Assembly (NCBI GenBank): GCA_018992685.1 | Contig: JACVGT010000019.1 | Span: 89,365 to 153,364 of the forward strand | From: Theionarchaea archaeon | GTDB lineage: Archaea; Methanobacteriota_B; Thermococci; Methanofastidiosales; SZ-28-30 | Direction of reading: 5' to 3' | DNA length: 64,000 nucleotides | In this document: positions 44,432 to 53,092 of the stretch, piece after piece | How positions within the stretch are numbered: the stretch's first letter is position 1 | Layout of the letters: every line of letters starts with the position of its first letter | Program-made: the position numbers and the translations under genes | Notes under the pieces: model-generated | Told to the model about the DNA's origin: nothing | Seen by the model: only the letters and a program-made list of their open reading frames with translations | Database searches by the model: none

Positions 44432-45721
44432 CTACCCCTTCCTAGAAAGTGCGCTCTTTGCATACCTGGCTGCACAGCCTGAAAGTGAAATCGCAAAGAC
44501 AGCAACGACGACCGCCTCGACACCCACATCATAGAATCTAACCCCCATTCTTTCTAGTACGCGAGAGGGGCCATCAAGAAAGAAGGGCCCTGGAAAAGGA
44601 AGAACCTCCTTCATTCCAGGAGCGTCCGCATGGCCTGGAAGGCTATTGTCGTGCAAATAGATGTTCTCTGTGAAAAATGTAGGGCCTGTAAATCCATCAA
44701 GGTGATTCGGAGCGGCATCCTCCTTCGGAATCCCTCCAAAATGCATGAGATCTCCCGCAGCATATGCTCCAGCAATGAGCAGCAGTGCAAAAGCCCAAAA
44801 AGAAACTACGTATAGCCAGATATTGCTCTTCCTGGATCCAGACAACAGCATGTCTGTTCTCGCTCTAAAATCGGATTTGACAAGCGGAGTTGATGTAATT
44901 GATAAAATAGACCTTTTCTTCTGAATGTGGAGCTCACCCAATCGGACCAGCGCATACAGGAACGTGATTTTCTCTTTTTTCTTATCGGAAACTCTGTCTG
45001 CAAGGTATTCCCTTTCACGTGCTATCTTCCTGCTCAAAATATGTACTACAGGATTCATGAACAAGAAAATCCGCATGGAAACCAGAAGCGGTTTTAGAAT
45101 ATTATCATGATGTTTAATGTGATTCATCTCGTGTCTCAAAATCAGCCTGAGCTCCCGTTCGCTGGTGTTTTTCAAGAGATCTTTCCCCACTGCCAGGCTT
45201 GCCGGGAGACCGAACACAAAGGCATTGACCCCTTCAACGAGGAATACCTCAGGAATCTTCATATTCAAGGTACAACACACGGTTTCCAGGGCAGCTGTGA
45301 GTCTGATGTCCTTACACTCTTCAGCGTGAAACTGCTTCTTGATGTAATACCTGGACAGGAATACAGTAACGAGAAAGAAGAAAAAAGACGCAATAAGCAA
45401 GATTGTGAGTATAAATCTGAAATCAAAAATGACTTCTTCTTCAATCCAATGGGAAAAACCCATTCTCAAAGTAATCTCCATCTCCTTGACAATATTCGGC
45501 ACGTACAGGAAAATACGATTCTCACGCGCCTGAATATTAAACAGGAAGGGAACATACAGAATACTGAAGAAACAAGAGACAAGAGCCACCATATACAAAT
45601 GAGATTTCTGGGAACTGCATTGTATTCGTGTCACCTTAACTATGAATTCCACCAGAAGAAACCCCAGCATAGAAGCAATCACACCTATCAAGAATCGCTC
45701 CGCAAAACCTAAATCAATCAC
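44432..45721 (-). CDS. M56-family membrane metallopeptidase (BlaR1-like)
   Basis: A 429-residue membrane protease. N-terminal helices (about 5-30, 45-65, 100-125) precede the zinc site HEMNH (197-201) in ILRHEMNHIKHHDN. After it come ARVIA-like segments, KIAREREYLADRVSDKK holding the third zinc ligand, then helices near 310 and at the C-terminus. BlaR1 senses beta-lactams with a C-terminal penicillin-binding domain; that domain is absent here, and a short extracellular loop lies in its place. It is encoded behind a BlaI-like repressor, overlapping by eight bases, as in bacterial BlaI/BlaR pairs. Confidence 0.82.
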   Translation of the reverse strand: MIDLGFAERFLIGVIASMLGFLLVEFIVKVTRIQCSSQKSHLYMVALVSCFFSILYVPFLFNIQARENRIFLYVPNIVKEMEITLRMGFSHWIEEEVIFDFRFILTILLIASFFFFLVTVFLSRYYIKKQFHAEECKDIRLTAALETVCCTLNMKIPEVFLVEGVNAFVFGLPASLAVGKDLLKNTSERELRLILRHEMNHIKHHDNILKPLLVSMRIFLFMNPVVHILSRKIAREREYLADRVSDKKKEKITFLYALVRLGELHIQKKRSILSITSTPLVKSDFRARTDMLLSGSRKSNIWLYVVSFWAFALLLIAGAYAAGDLMHFGGIPKEDAAPNHLDGFTGPTFFTENIYLHDNSLPGHADAPGMKEVLPFPGPFFLDGPSRVLERMGVRFYDVGVEAVVVAVFAISLSGCAARYAKSALSRKG

Positions 45722-46094
45722 GCTTCATCTCCTCTTCTAAGCGCTCCTTGAGTTCTCTTATCTCCTTTTCATCTTCATCAAGCGTTTCTGAAAGATAACT
45801 TATGGTTGCCCGTTCGAACTTTTCGAAAAGACCGAAAAGGGTTTCTTTCACTCTTTTTTCCTCGAATTCCTTCCTTGACTTGGTCGGATAATACACGTAC
45901 TTGAATCCACCTCTGGATTTGGTTTTCTCCCTTTCCAGCAATCCTTTCTGAAAAAGTCGTACCAGGGTTGTGTTAATAGTGGAATATGTGGTTTTTCGCT
46001 CTTTTCTTATCGCCTCATAGATTTCTCGAGCATCTGCTTTTCTTCGTGTCCACAGCATTTCCATGAGTTCTCTTTCCAGATACCCTATCTCCAT
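45714..46094 (-). CDS. BlaI/MecI/CopY family repressor
   Basis: A 126-residue winged-helix repressor. MEIGYLERELMEMLWTRRK starts the family domain; TTYSTINTTLVRLFQKGLL is the recognition helix region, and RGGFKYVYYPTKSRKEFEEK the wing and dimer linker. Bacterial members are cut by the partner protease to release transcription. It starts at a TATA-driven leaderless site; a palindrome lies immediately upstream (46131-46149). Confidence 0.9.
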   Translation of the reverse strand: MEIGYLERELMEMLWTRRKADAREIYEAIRKERKTTYSTINTTLVRLFQKGLLEREKTKSRGGFKYVYYPTKSRKEFEEKRVKETLFGLFEKFERATISYLSETLDEDEKEIRELKERLEEEMKRD

Positions 46095-46114
46095 GCTGCA
46101 AAGCCAGTCTTCTA

Positions 46115-46124
46115 CTATTTAAAT
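46115..46124 (-). promoter_or_regulatory. TATA box of the BlaI-like operon
   Basis: ATTTAAATAG on the minus strand, 25 bases before ATG 46094; a leaderless mRNA is predicted. Confidence 0.55.
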
Positions 46125-46130
46125 GTTGTG

Positions 46131-46149
46131 GTACTATTGACAATAATAC
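46131..46149. promoter_or_regulatory. Palindrome, probable BlaI-like operator
   Basis: GTACTATTG-A-CAATAATAC: an inverted repeat with 8 of 9 arm pairs matching. It is 7 bases upstream of the TATA box of the BlaI-like gene, where a bound repressor could block the transcription factor B element. BlaI/MecI proteins bind such dyads. Confidence 0.5.
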
Positions 46150-46262
46150 TATTTTCATCAGTGTCTCCTGGACTCTACTTGGTGCTGGACAATTGTACTC
46201 CAGAGCCTCCTCCCCTCGCAGGTCAAATATATAAAGATGAACGAGACAGTACTCACCTGAAC

Positions 46263-46601
46263 ATGAACAGGAACCCCAATCCCTCACTACTGAACGAAGA
46301 AGGGCGAATTGCCAAGGAAGAGAGTAGAGAGTCTGAGTCAGGTCTCCCTTTACTGAAGCACGATATTCAAAGATACTGTGGTGTGCCTCCTCTCCAGAAG
46401 AGGATGCACCAGTATTCGGAGACTGCACAGGGGTATGTCCTGCTATCAGGGCACAGGGAGAAAGAGGGACTGGCTACAGCAGAGCAAAACTCATCAATCC
46501 TTCCTCAAGTACGATTGTACACCACAAGGTTTTTAAATAGTATTATCGGCGATAAGAGCATGACCAGTAATCCATCGAATCCAATCCATCTTGAGGAGTG
46601 A
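46263..46601 (+). CDS. Doubtful small open frame
   Basis: A 112-codon frame that begins about 30 bases after a TATA-like AAATATATAAAG (46226-46237). The predicted protein is hydrophilic, with no known motif or signal, and its composition (many Ser, Glu, Arg, Pro) does not clearly look coding. A second TATA-like TTTTTAAATAG (46531-46545) lies inside it. The stretch 46150-46884 may instead be non-coding. Low confidence. Confidence 0.2.
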   Translation: MNRNPNPSLLNEEGRIAKEESRESESGLPLLKHDIQRYCGVPPLQKRMHQYSETAQGYVLLSGHREKEGLATAEQNSSILPQVRLYTTRFLNSIIGDKSMTSNPSNPIHLEE

Positions 46602-46884
46602 TGATCTGAAAGAGTGATACTGACTGCAAAAGACGTTGCAGATGTGAGGGCTGGTCAATGTGGTGAGAATATGGCGATACAAGGAAGATGGATGTCTGAT
46701 TGCAGTGCACGGAAGACCGGGGTCACACGAGAACTATCGTGACCCCTGTGAGAGATTGACATGAGAACCCCAGCTTGAAAACTACAATGGCTCCGGTTCG
46801 CTTTTGCCACCACGGCATTATGAAAAGGGATGCAAGAATCTTACAAGAAGCGAAAAAATGACCTGGAAATCAGGAGGTGCAAAA
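46602..46884. other. Upstream region of the ABC operon
   Basis: No supportable gene. The frame of the next gene is open from 46804, but the AGGAGGTG site at 46872-46879 places its start at 46885. Confidence 0.35.
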
Positions 46885-47622
46885 ATGTTACAGATATTGA
46901 ATCCTTTCAAAGCAGGAAGCGAATTCCAGAAGCTGAAACTGAGGAAAAGGTGGATTCTAGCCATAACAATTGTTCTTATTCCAACAATACTGTCCACGGC
47001 CGGGAATTACCTGGTTCAACAGGAAACCCAGACTTTTTTCCAGCAACTACAGGAGCAGGAAGGTAGCCAGTCAGCGACACAATCACAGAGACAGGGGGCA
47101 GCACGCAACCGGAACCCTATGGGAATGGTCTTCCCAATGGGCCGCCCTCAAATGGAAGGCACAGTAGGCAGCTCAGGGACCCTAACCACCGGGCTTGTCT
47201 TGGGCCTCATCGCTGCACTGATATACTGGGTCCTAAAATCAGTTGTCTTCCATATTGGGTCAAAAATTCTGGGAGGGGAAGGAGTGAATGTATCCTCCAC
47301 CATTCATATGACTGCCTACACCAGCATTCCTCTCATGTTCAAGGGAATTCTTGATCTCATCAAAGGGATAACCTACGATGTACCTTCCCAGATCGGGACA
47401 TTCGTGCCGCCCACGGGAGCTGACAGTCTGTTCCTGGATTTTGTCAGGGATCATTTCACCATTTTCGTAGTGTGGGCAGTACTGCTGATGATTGTGGCGG
47501 TAAGGGAACAGTACAGTCTGAGTAACACGAGAGCGCTATGTGTCGTCCTTGTACCATATGTTGTGGTGTGGATTCTGCAACTGACACTTTTTTCTTCAGG
47601 CGGATTTCTGGGAGTGATCTGA
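46885..47622 (+). CDS. Yip1-domain-like membrane protein
   Basis: About 245 residues. A first helix (about 20-45) is followed by a Gln/Ser/Arg/Pro-rich outer or cytoplasmic loop (50-95), then four or five helices: LTTGLVLGLIAALIYWVLKS, an IGSKILGGEGVNVSSTIHMT segment as in Yip1-type proteins, then FIVVWAVLLMIVAV-like and LVPYVVVWILQLTL. ATG 46885 has a perfect AGGAGGTG site six bases upstream. First gene of a five-gene operon with an ABC transporter; the stop overlaps the ATPase start. It may be an accessory of that transporter. Confidence 0.7.
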   Translation: MLQILNPFKAGSEFQKLKLRKRWILAITIVLIPTILSTAGNYLVQQETQTFFQQLQEQEGSQSATQSQRQGAARNRNPMGMVFPMGRPQMEGTVGSSGTLTTGLVLGLIAALIYWVLKSVVFHIGSKILGGEGVNVSSTIHMTAYTSIPLMFKGILDLIKGITYDVPSQIGTFVPPTGADSLFLDFVRDHFTIFVVWAVLLMIVAVREQYSLSNTRALCVVLVPYVVVWILQLTLFSSGGFLGVI

Positions 47623-48308
47623 TGCTTGCATTCCATGCAGAGAACGTTGAAATGCAGTTTCATATGGGCAGTACCGTCGTCAATGCACTACGGGGCGTCT
47701 CTTTACAGGTGCACGAGGGAGAGTTCGTCTCCATCGTGGGTACCAGTGGTTCTGGCAAGTCCACACTGTTGAACCTTGTGGGGGGGCTGATGAAACCTAC
47801 ATCTGGAAAAGTCTATGTCAAGGGGCATGATTTGACAGCCATGAATGAGAACGAACTGGCCTTATTTAGGAGGCAATATGTTGGATTTGTTTTCCAGTCG
47901 TTCAACCTCACCAGCACGCTGACTGCAGTAGAAAATGTGGAACTTCCTTTAGTGTTCTCCGGGATTCGTCCAGCAGAAAGAGAAACGAGAGTGAGAACTC
48001 TTCTCGCAGGTCTCGGGTTGGACGACAGGTTGGATCACAAGCCTTCTGAGCTGTCCGGCGGTCAGCAGCAGAGAGTGTCCATCGCCAGGGCAATCATCAC
48101 TGAACCTGAGATCATTCTTGCAGACGAGCCCACGGGTAATCTGGACTCTCGCACATCTCGGGAGATAATGGAGGTCCTGTATGCCCTGAACAGGAAAGGT
48201 CAGACCTTTCTAGTGGTCACCCATGATATGGAAGTAGCCCACTATGGAAATCGTATCATCCATATGACGGATGGCAGAATTACAAAAATCGAGGAGGTGT
48301 CATCATGA
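47622..48308 (+). CDS. ABC transporter ATPase (MacB/LolD type)
   Basis: About 228 residues. Walker A VGTSGSGKSTLLNL, Q-loop FVFQSFNLTSTLTAVENV, signature LSGGQQQRVSIARAI, Walker B IILADEPTGNLDSRT, and H-loop VVTHDME. These are the marks of MacB/LolD ATPases that drive FtsX-type permeases. The frame is open from 47538 but the ATG at 47622 is coupled to the preceding stop (TGATG). The permease is at 49394. Confidence 0.95.
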   Translation: MLAFHAENVEMQFHMGSTVVNALRGVSLQVHEGEFVSIVGTSGSGKSTLLNLVGGLMKPTSGKVYVKGHDLTAMNENELALFRRQYVGFVFQSFNLTSTLTAVENVELPLVFSGIRPAERETRVRTLLAGLGLDDRLDHKPSELSGGQQQRVSIARAIITEPEIILADEPTGNLDSRTSREIMEVLYALNRKGQTFLVVTHDMEVAHYGNRIIHMTDGRITKIEEVSS

Positions 48309-49393
48309 AAAAAGGATTCATTGTAGTACTGATTATAGTGAGCACAGTATTGATCCCCTGCTTAACGCGGGCAGAAGAGAATGCAGAACTGACAGTGGTG
48401 GTGTCAAACATATATGGAGACCTCATAAATGATGCCCGTGTGTCTGTCAAGTATGTGTTCCCTCAGGATGATGATGTGGACATCCCCTATCAGTTTACCG
48501 GAAATGGGAAGGCGACATTCTCTCTGGAAGCTGACCGGGAGTACGCAGTATCTGTCACCAAGGCTGGGTTTTCCCCGCACACTGAACAAGTAGACCTCGA
48601 AGAGGATACGACACTTTCTGTCACGCTAGAGTATGTTCAGAGTGTGCCTCTTCTTCGTATGAAACGATACTCTGTATCCCCGGAGCAGGTGGGACCAGGA
48701 GAATCATTCCAGCTGTACCTGGTAATCGAGAACGAAGGAACGGGGGATGCGCTTAATGTAACAGTCAGTTTCGATCTTACAGAAAATTTCTCTCCAGCTC
48801 AGCCGGCAAGTTCAGCCTATTTCGAGCGATTGGACATAAGAGAGCTGACATCTGTCTTGCAGACATTTGTGGTCTCTGGAGAAACAGTTTCAGGCGTCTA
48901 CGACTTGACTGTGACTCTATCGTATTCTGACGCTTCAGGCTCTTCTTACACTGTACAAGAGACAGTGGGCATATCTGTCTTGAGAAAGCCTCTGATCAAA
49001 TTGCTGAACGTGGATTACCCGACCGAGGTGATGCAGGACGAGACGTTCAAATTCTCCTCTGACATTGCCAACGTTGGACGGTTTGCAGTCAATGGCGTCT
49101 ATCTGGAAGTAGAAAGTGATATGGACTGGGAATACAATTCATATTACATTGGCAGTCTTGAAGCGGGAGACTTCGATTCGTTTGAAGCCGAAGTCGTTCC
49201 AACACAACCGGGAGAGCACACCTTCATTATCAGGATTGGGTTTGTTGATGATTTCAACAAAGAACACTTCCAGGAGGAATCCTTTTCTGTGTCGGTGACA
49301 GAGAAGGTGCCAGAACAGACCTACACTCCTGAGGAGAAGGGACTGTGGCAGCGCTTCATTGACTTCCTGAAATCTTTCCTGGGGCTGGACTAG
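48305..49393 (+). CDS. Exported protein with carboxypeptidase-regulatory-like and CARDB-like domains
   Basis: A 362-residue exported protein. Signal peptide (1-23, MKKGFIVVLIIVSTVLIPCL). Then a carboxypeptidase-regulatory-like beta domain (about 25-110: ENAELTVVVSNIYGDLINDA) and two CARDB-like domains (about 118-225 and 232-340), with SPEQVGPGESFQLYLVIENE and VMQDETFKFSSDIANVG. The end (FIDFLKSFLGLD) is amphipathic. Such proteins act as extracellular binding modules. It starts with GGAGGTG and an ATGA overlap, and lies between the ATPase and permease, so it is likely an accessory of the transporter. Confidence 0.8.
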   Translation: MKKGFIVVLIIVSTVLIPCLTRAEENAELTVVVSNIYGDLINDARVSVKYVFPQDDDVDIPYQFTGNGKATFSLEADREYAVSVTKAGFSPHTEQVDLEEDTTLSVTLEYVQSVPLLRMKRYSVSPEQVGPGESFQLYLVIENEGTGDALNVTVSFDLTENFSPAQPASSAYFERLDIRELTSVLQTFVVSGETVSGVYDLTVTLSYSDASGSSYTVQETVGISVLRKPLIKLLNVDYPTEVMQDETFKFSSDIANVGRFAVNGVYLEVESDMDWEYNSYYIGSLEAGDFDSFEAEVVPTQPGEHTFIIRIGFVDDFNKEHFQEESFSVSVTEKVPEQTYTPEEKGLWQRFIDFLKSFLGLD

Positions 49394-50686
49394 ATGCGCT
49401 TCGATGATCTTATCCGGATTGTTATTCGGAACCTGAATAGAGTTCGAACCAGGACAATTCTGACTACGCTGGGCGTGATAATCGGGGTGGCAGCCATTGT
49501 CACCCTGTTGTCCGTTGCCATGGGATTTCAGCAAACCATCACAGGACAACTGGAAGAAATGAGCGACATTACTCAGATCACAGTCTCGCAGGCACGGTTC
49601 GGCCCGGGAATGATAAGGGGCGGGGGTGCGGTGGCACAGTCAGAGGAGATCAAGATACTAGACGATGATGTAGTTGAGGAAATCGAAGCATTTGACGGTG
49701 TAGAAGCAGTCATTCCAATCGTCTCTACATCCAGCACCATTGAGGTGGGCAGGTACACAACTCGAATGAGTTCAATCACAGGGATCGACCCGAGAAATGC
49801 TGACGATATGGATATCGAAATGATGGATGGACGATTTTTGCGGAATAATGACAAGAATGTCATCGTTGTTGGGTACAGTGTGAATGACGAGTTCATGGAA
49901 AAGAAAACAGAGAAAACTGTGGAAGATCTTGATATCCAAGGAAAAAATGCGGAGATTATAATTGAAAGAACTACTGATGAAGGTGAAGCGGAATCCAGGT
50001 CTATCCGGGTAAGAATAGTAGGGGTGATGGCTGAACAGGGCACAGAGAGCGACTATCGGATTTACGCGCCTCTGGATCTGGTCGTCGAAATCAAGGAATG
50101 GACAATGCAGGAATCGAATCTCTTGAAAGAAGAAGGCTATGACAGGCTAACCGTAAAGGCCACGGATTCCAGTGTGGTAGATGATCTGACTGAGAAAATC
50201 ACTGAACTGGGATTCCAGGCATTTTCCTCAAAGCAGATCATAGACAGCATGAATCAGATCTTTGTTATCCTGCAGATCTTTCTTGTGGGAATTGGCGCAA
50301 TTTCCTTATTCGTCGCTGCATTAGGAATCACGAACACCATGATGATGTCCATCATGGAGAGAACCAGAGAAATTGGCATCATGAAAGTCATAGGTGCTTC
50401 CAATTCAGATGTCACGCGAATCTTTCTTATGGAGGCTCTGTTTATCGGATTACTGGGTGGCGTGGGCGGTGTGATACTGGGATATGTGATTTCGAAAATT
50501 ATTGATCTGGTTGCTGGCAGCTACCTGACACAACAAGGAGCGACTGCACAATCCATCTCAGTAATGCCTCTGTGGCTGATTGCATTTGCCCTTGGATTTG
50601 CCATGCTGGTGGGACTAGTATCAGGAGTATATCCTGCGGGGAAGGCAGCGAGATTATCTCCTGTGGAGGCTCTACGCCATGATTAG
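49394..50686 (+). CDS. ABC transporter permease (MacB/FtsX type)
   Basis: A 430-residue permease. First helix follows LNRVRTRTILTTLGVIIGVAAIV; a large extracellular MacB core domain (about 45-275, with VVEEIEAFDGVEAVIPIVS) is next; three C-terminal helices follow (LVGIGAISLFVAALGITNTM, FIGLLGGVGGVILGYVIS and ALGFAMLVGLVSGVYPAGKA). MacB-type systems move peptides, lipids or lipoproteins away from the membrane by mechanical motion. Directly follows the CARDB gene and overlaps the S-layer-like gene. Confidence 0.94.
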   Translation: MRFDDLIRIVIRNLNRVRTRTILTTLGVIIGVAAIVTLLSVAMGFQQTITGQLEEMSDITQITVSQARFGPGMIRGGGAVAQSEEIKILDDDVVEEIEAFDGVEAVIPIVSTSSTIEVGRYTTRMSSITGIDPRNADDMDIEMMDGRFLRNNDKNVIVVGYSVNDEFMEKKTEKTVEDLDIQGKNAEIIIERTTDEGEAESRSIRVRIVGVMAEQGTESDYRIYAPLDLVVEIKEWTMQESNLLKEEGYDRLTVKATDSSVVDDLTEKITELGFQAFSSKQIIDSMNQIFVILQIFLVGIGAISLFVAALGITNTMMMSIMERTREIGIMKVIGASNSDVTRIFLMEALFIGLLGGVGGVILGYVISKIIDLVAGSYLTQQGATAQSISVMPLWLIAFALGFAMLVGLVSGVYPAGKAARLSPVEALRHD

Positions 50687-52910
50687 AAGTGGCGAGAAAT
50701 CGTGGATTGCAGTCGGGGTTCTCGTCATAAGTCTCCTCTGTTCCCCCGCTATGGATGCATCAGGATATGAGTCGATCCCACATGCATTTTTTGTAGATCT
50801 GAATGGAAATCAAAACTGCCTCATTGTTGTGGGTGAACAGGCAGACGCAACAGACATCACGGAAGCTTCGCGACTGGCAGTCACCATTGGTGAATTGTTC
50901 AGCCCGAAACAAGAGATCCCTGTGGTCCGGGAAATTGACATCACTCATGAGAATGTACCTCCCGGCACCTGTATTGTAGAGACTCCTTTGGAGCTGAGTA
51001 CCTTGTGGTATTTCGATGATTATGATCACGGGGTGTATGGAAACGGGAATGCGAAATTCGATCCCTGGGAAACCCACGAAGAAATCCAGTTGATCATTGA
51101 CGACATTGGAGAGGTTGATCCATTCCTGGGTGTTTCTGTGGGAAACAAGTATCTGGATTTTTCTACCATTTATCGAATTGACAATGTCAGATGCCCCCCC
51201 TATGTGTGGGTGTATTCATTGGTGGAAGCCGCAAGAGGAGAACACATTACAGGACTTCAGAACCAACAGGTGAGAAGTTATGCAATCATCGACCCATATT
51301 TCGTCATAAATGGGTACCTCCCTGAAGTCTGCATATTTGGGACAACGTATACCGTAATCAACATCAATAGTTCCGCGCTCATCACAGGCGAGCCACATGT
51401 GAACTATGTATACCTGTACGGGAACCAGCCTTTTGTGACCGAAGAGTTCACCATCTCGTTACTCGATGTTGATGTAGATCACAACAAGTGCTACCTAAGT
51501 GTTCAAGGTTCTGCTGTTCGGGAAGAATTCTGGATGGTTCTGGACCCTCTGCACGGATTCTCACCTGATCTCCAGGAGAGTGGTTCACAGGACATCCTCT
51601 CGTACGACATTGACGGGGATGGAACAGTGGATTACAGCGATAAGACAGAGATTGGACTTTCAGAACTGGACGTATGGGGCCACAACACGGGCGGGGGAGC
51701 AGCTGACCTGGTCATTGACGGGATCAAAATCTTCATTGGGGAAGAGATTGGTGTATATCTGGGAATCTACTGGGTGGAAGACGCTGTGGTGTGGAATGAG
51801 TATTCCTGCTGCGATCCTTTTACAACCCACCCGCAGTACTACAGTTTTCAAATCAGGCCTGAAACTGTGGCGCTGCAGGCCGTTGAGGACGCCTATGTTG
51901 ATCAGGGACTGCCTCTGCAGAATTTTGGAGGAGAATCCTTTTTGTCTGTGAGGTCTTCTCTTGGCACAAATACGCGTTCATTTGTGAAGTTCAATCTACC
52001 CACTCTACCAGAAAAAGCCATCATCAGTCGGGCAACATTGCAGCTTATCCCATTGAATGATCCTGACGCCAGGGTGTACGAAGTTTCTCGGGTTACGTCG
52101 ACGTGGGATGAAGCAAGCATCACCTGGTCCACCCAGCCTGGCAGTTCCTTGACCGGGACTCAGACGAACAACATCATGCAGTGGGATGTGACCTCCGATG
52201 TTGCCAGCTTTTACAGCGGAACTCCCAACTATGGATGGAGAATTTCAGATCAGACGGAGAACTCGGTCATACCGCATGAAACACAATTCGGGTCCAGAGA
52301 GTCCAACCTGAAGCCCCGGCTCTTTCTCGAATACACCTTTGACTGCAATCAGGGTGTGGAGACTGTTCCTCACCTTCAAAACTGGATCAATACCTTCTAC
52401 GATGATGTCGAAAATGATGCAGTAGTAGACGCTGTCTATGAGATTGACATAAGTCTCTGCAGTCTCATCAAGACTGTATGCAGCCCCCTGTTCTTTGAAG
52501 GGCCAAATTACTACTATTTTGTCGATTTCACAGATACCTACTTCAGCACAGGAGTAGACTTCAGAGTGTACCAGACACAGAGAGTGAAAGAATACAGTGT
52601 CTATACGGTGGTGCCAGAACCCTGGAAGCTCATCAAACTGGATCATGAGATTACAGAAGAAGACGCTGAATACAACTGGATTCTTATTGGGGGAGAGAAT
52701 TCTTGGGTACAGCTGCTGGTGGACAGGAACATTAAGCCGGACGACAATTATCCTGCTGATTGGTTCATAAAAGAGGCAGGGTACAAACTGTACTCTGATC
52801 CCCTTGGATTCGGAAACAGGATACTGGTAGTGGCGGGCAAGACCTCTGCTGACACACAGAAGGCCATCCGAATGCTCATTGAAGACATGAGGACCTCCCG
52901 ATCTCCCTAG
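50679..52910 (+). CDS. S-layer-like secreted protein with DNRLRE domain
   Basis: A 743-residue exported protein. Signal peptide at the N-terminus (VGVLVISLLCSPAMDASG). Early NQNCLIVVGEQADATDITEA resembles the N-terminal motif of archaeal S-layer proteins, and the C-terminus with ENSWVQLLVDRNI plus RILVVAGKTSADTQKAIRML matches their closing motif. In the middle (about 395-555) is a DNRLRE-type beta domain: AVEDAYVDQGLPLQNFGG...STWDEASITWSTQPG. The inserted domain suggests binding to sugar. Co-transcribed with the MacB-like transporter, so it may be its cargo or the structure it remodels. Confidence 0.8.
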   Translation: MIRSGEKSWIAVGVLVISLLCSPAMDASGYESIPHAFFVDLNGNQNCLIVVGEQADATDITEASRLAVTIGELFSPKQEIPVVREIDITHENVPPGTCIVETPLELSTLWYFDDYDHGVYGNGNAKFDPWETHEEIQLIIDDIGEVDPFLGVSVGNKYLDFSTIYRIDNVRCPPYVWVYSLVEAARGEHITGLQNQQVRSYAIIDPYFVINGYLPEVCIFGTTYTVININSSALITGEPHVNYVYLYGNQPFVTEEFTISLLDVDVDHNKCYLSVQGSAVREEFWMVLDPLHGFSPDLQESGSQDILSYDIDGDGTVDYSDKTEIGLSELDVWGHNTGGGAADLVIDGIKIFIGEEIGVYLGIYWVEDAVVWNEYSCCDPFTTHPQYYSFQIRPETVALQAVEDAYVDQGLPLQNFGGESFLSVRSSLGTNTRSFVKFNLPTLPEKAIISRATLQLIPLNDPDARVYEVSRVTSTWDEASITWSTQPGSSLTGTQTNNIMQWDVTSDVASFYSGTPNYGWRISDQTENSVIPHETQFGSRESNLKPRLFLEYTFDCNQGVETVPHLQNWINTFYDDVENDAVVDAVYEIDISLCSLIKTVCSPLFFEGPNYYYFVDFTDTYFSTGVDFRVYQTQRVKEYSVYTVVPEPWKLIKLDHEITEEDAEYNWILIGGENSWVQLLVDRNIKPDDNYPADWFIKEAGYKLYSDPLGFGNRILVVAGKTSADTQKAIRMLIEDMRTSRSP

Positions 52911-53062
52911 TCTTGAACTGAACGTCCAGGAGCATCAGGTCCCAAATCACTGTCAGATCTCCTGTGGAAGATGGATGCTTCCTGAGGGACGGTTCATGTC
53001 TCAAATTGAGGAACGGATAGTTCACCTGATTTCTGAAGGAACCACATGAAGGGGTCTCAAAA

Positions 53063-53073
53063 CATATATAAAT
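53063..53073 (+). promoter_or_regulatory. TATA box of the metallophosphoesterase gene
   Basis: CATATATAAAT about 25 bases before ATG 53093, indicating leaderless translation from there rather than from the in-frame ATG at 53072, which overlaps the box. Confidence 0.55.
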
Positions 53074-53092
53074 GGGCAGGGAAACGGGATAT

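Noticed and set aside
46015-46428. 137-codon minus-strand frame over the BlaI promoter
   Set aside because: It covers the operator and TATA box and the start of the BlaI-like gene; no motif.
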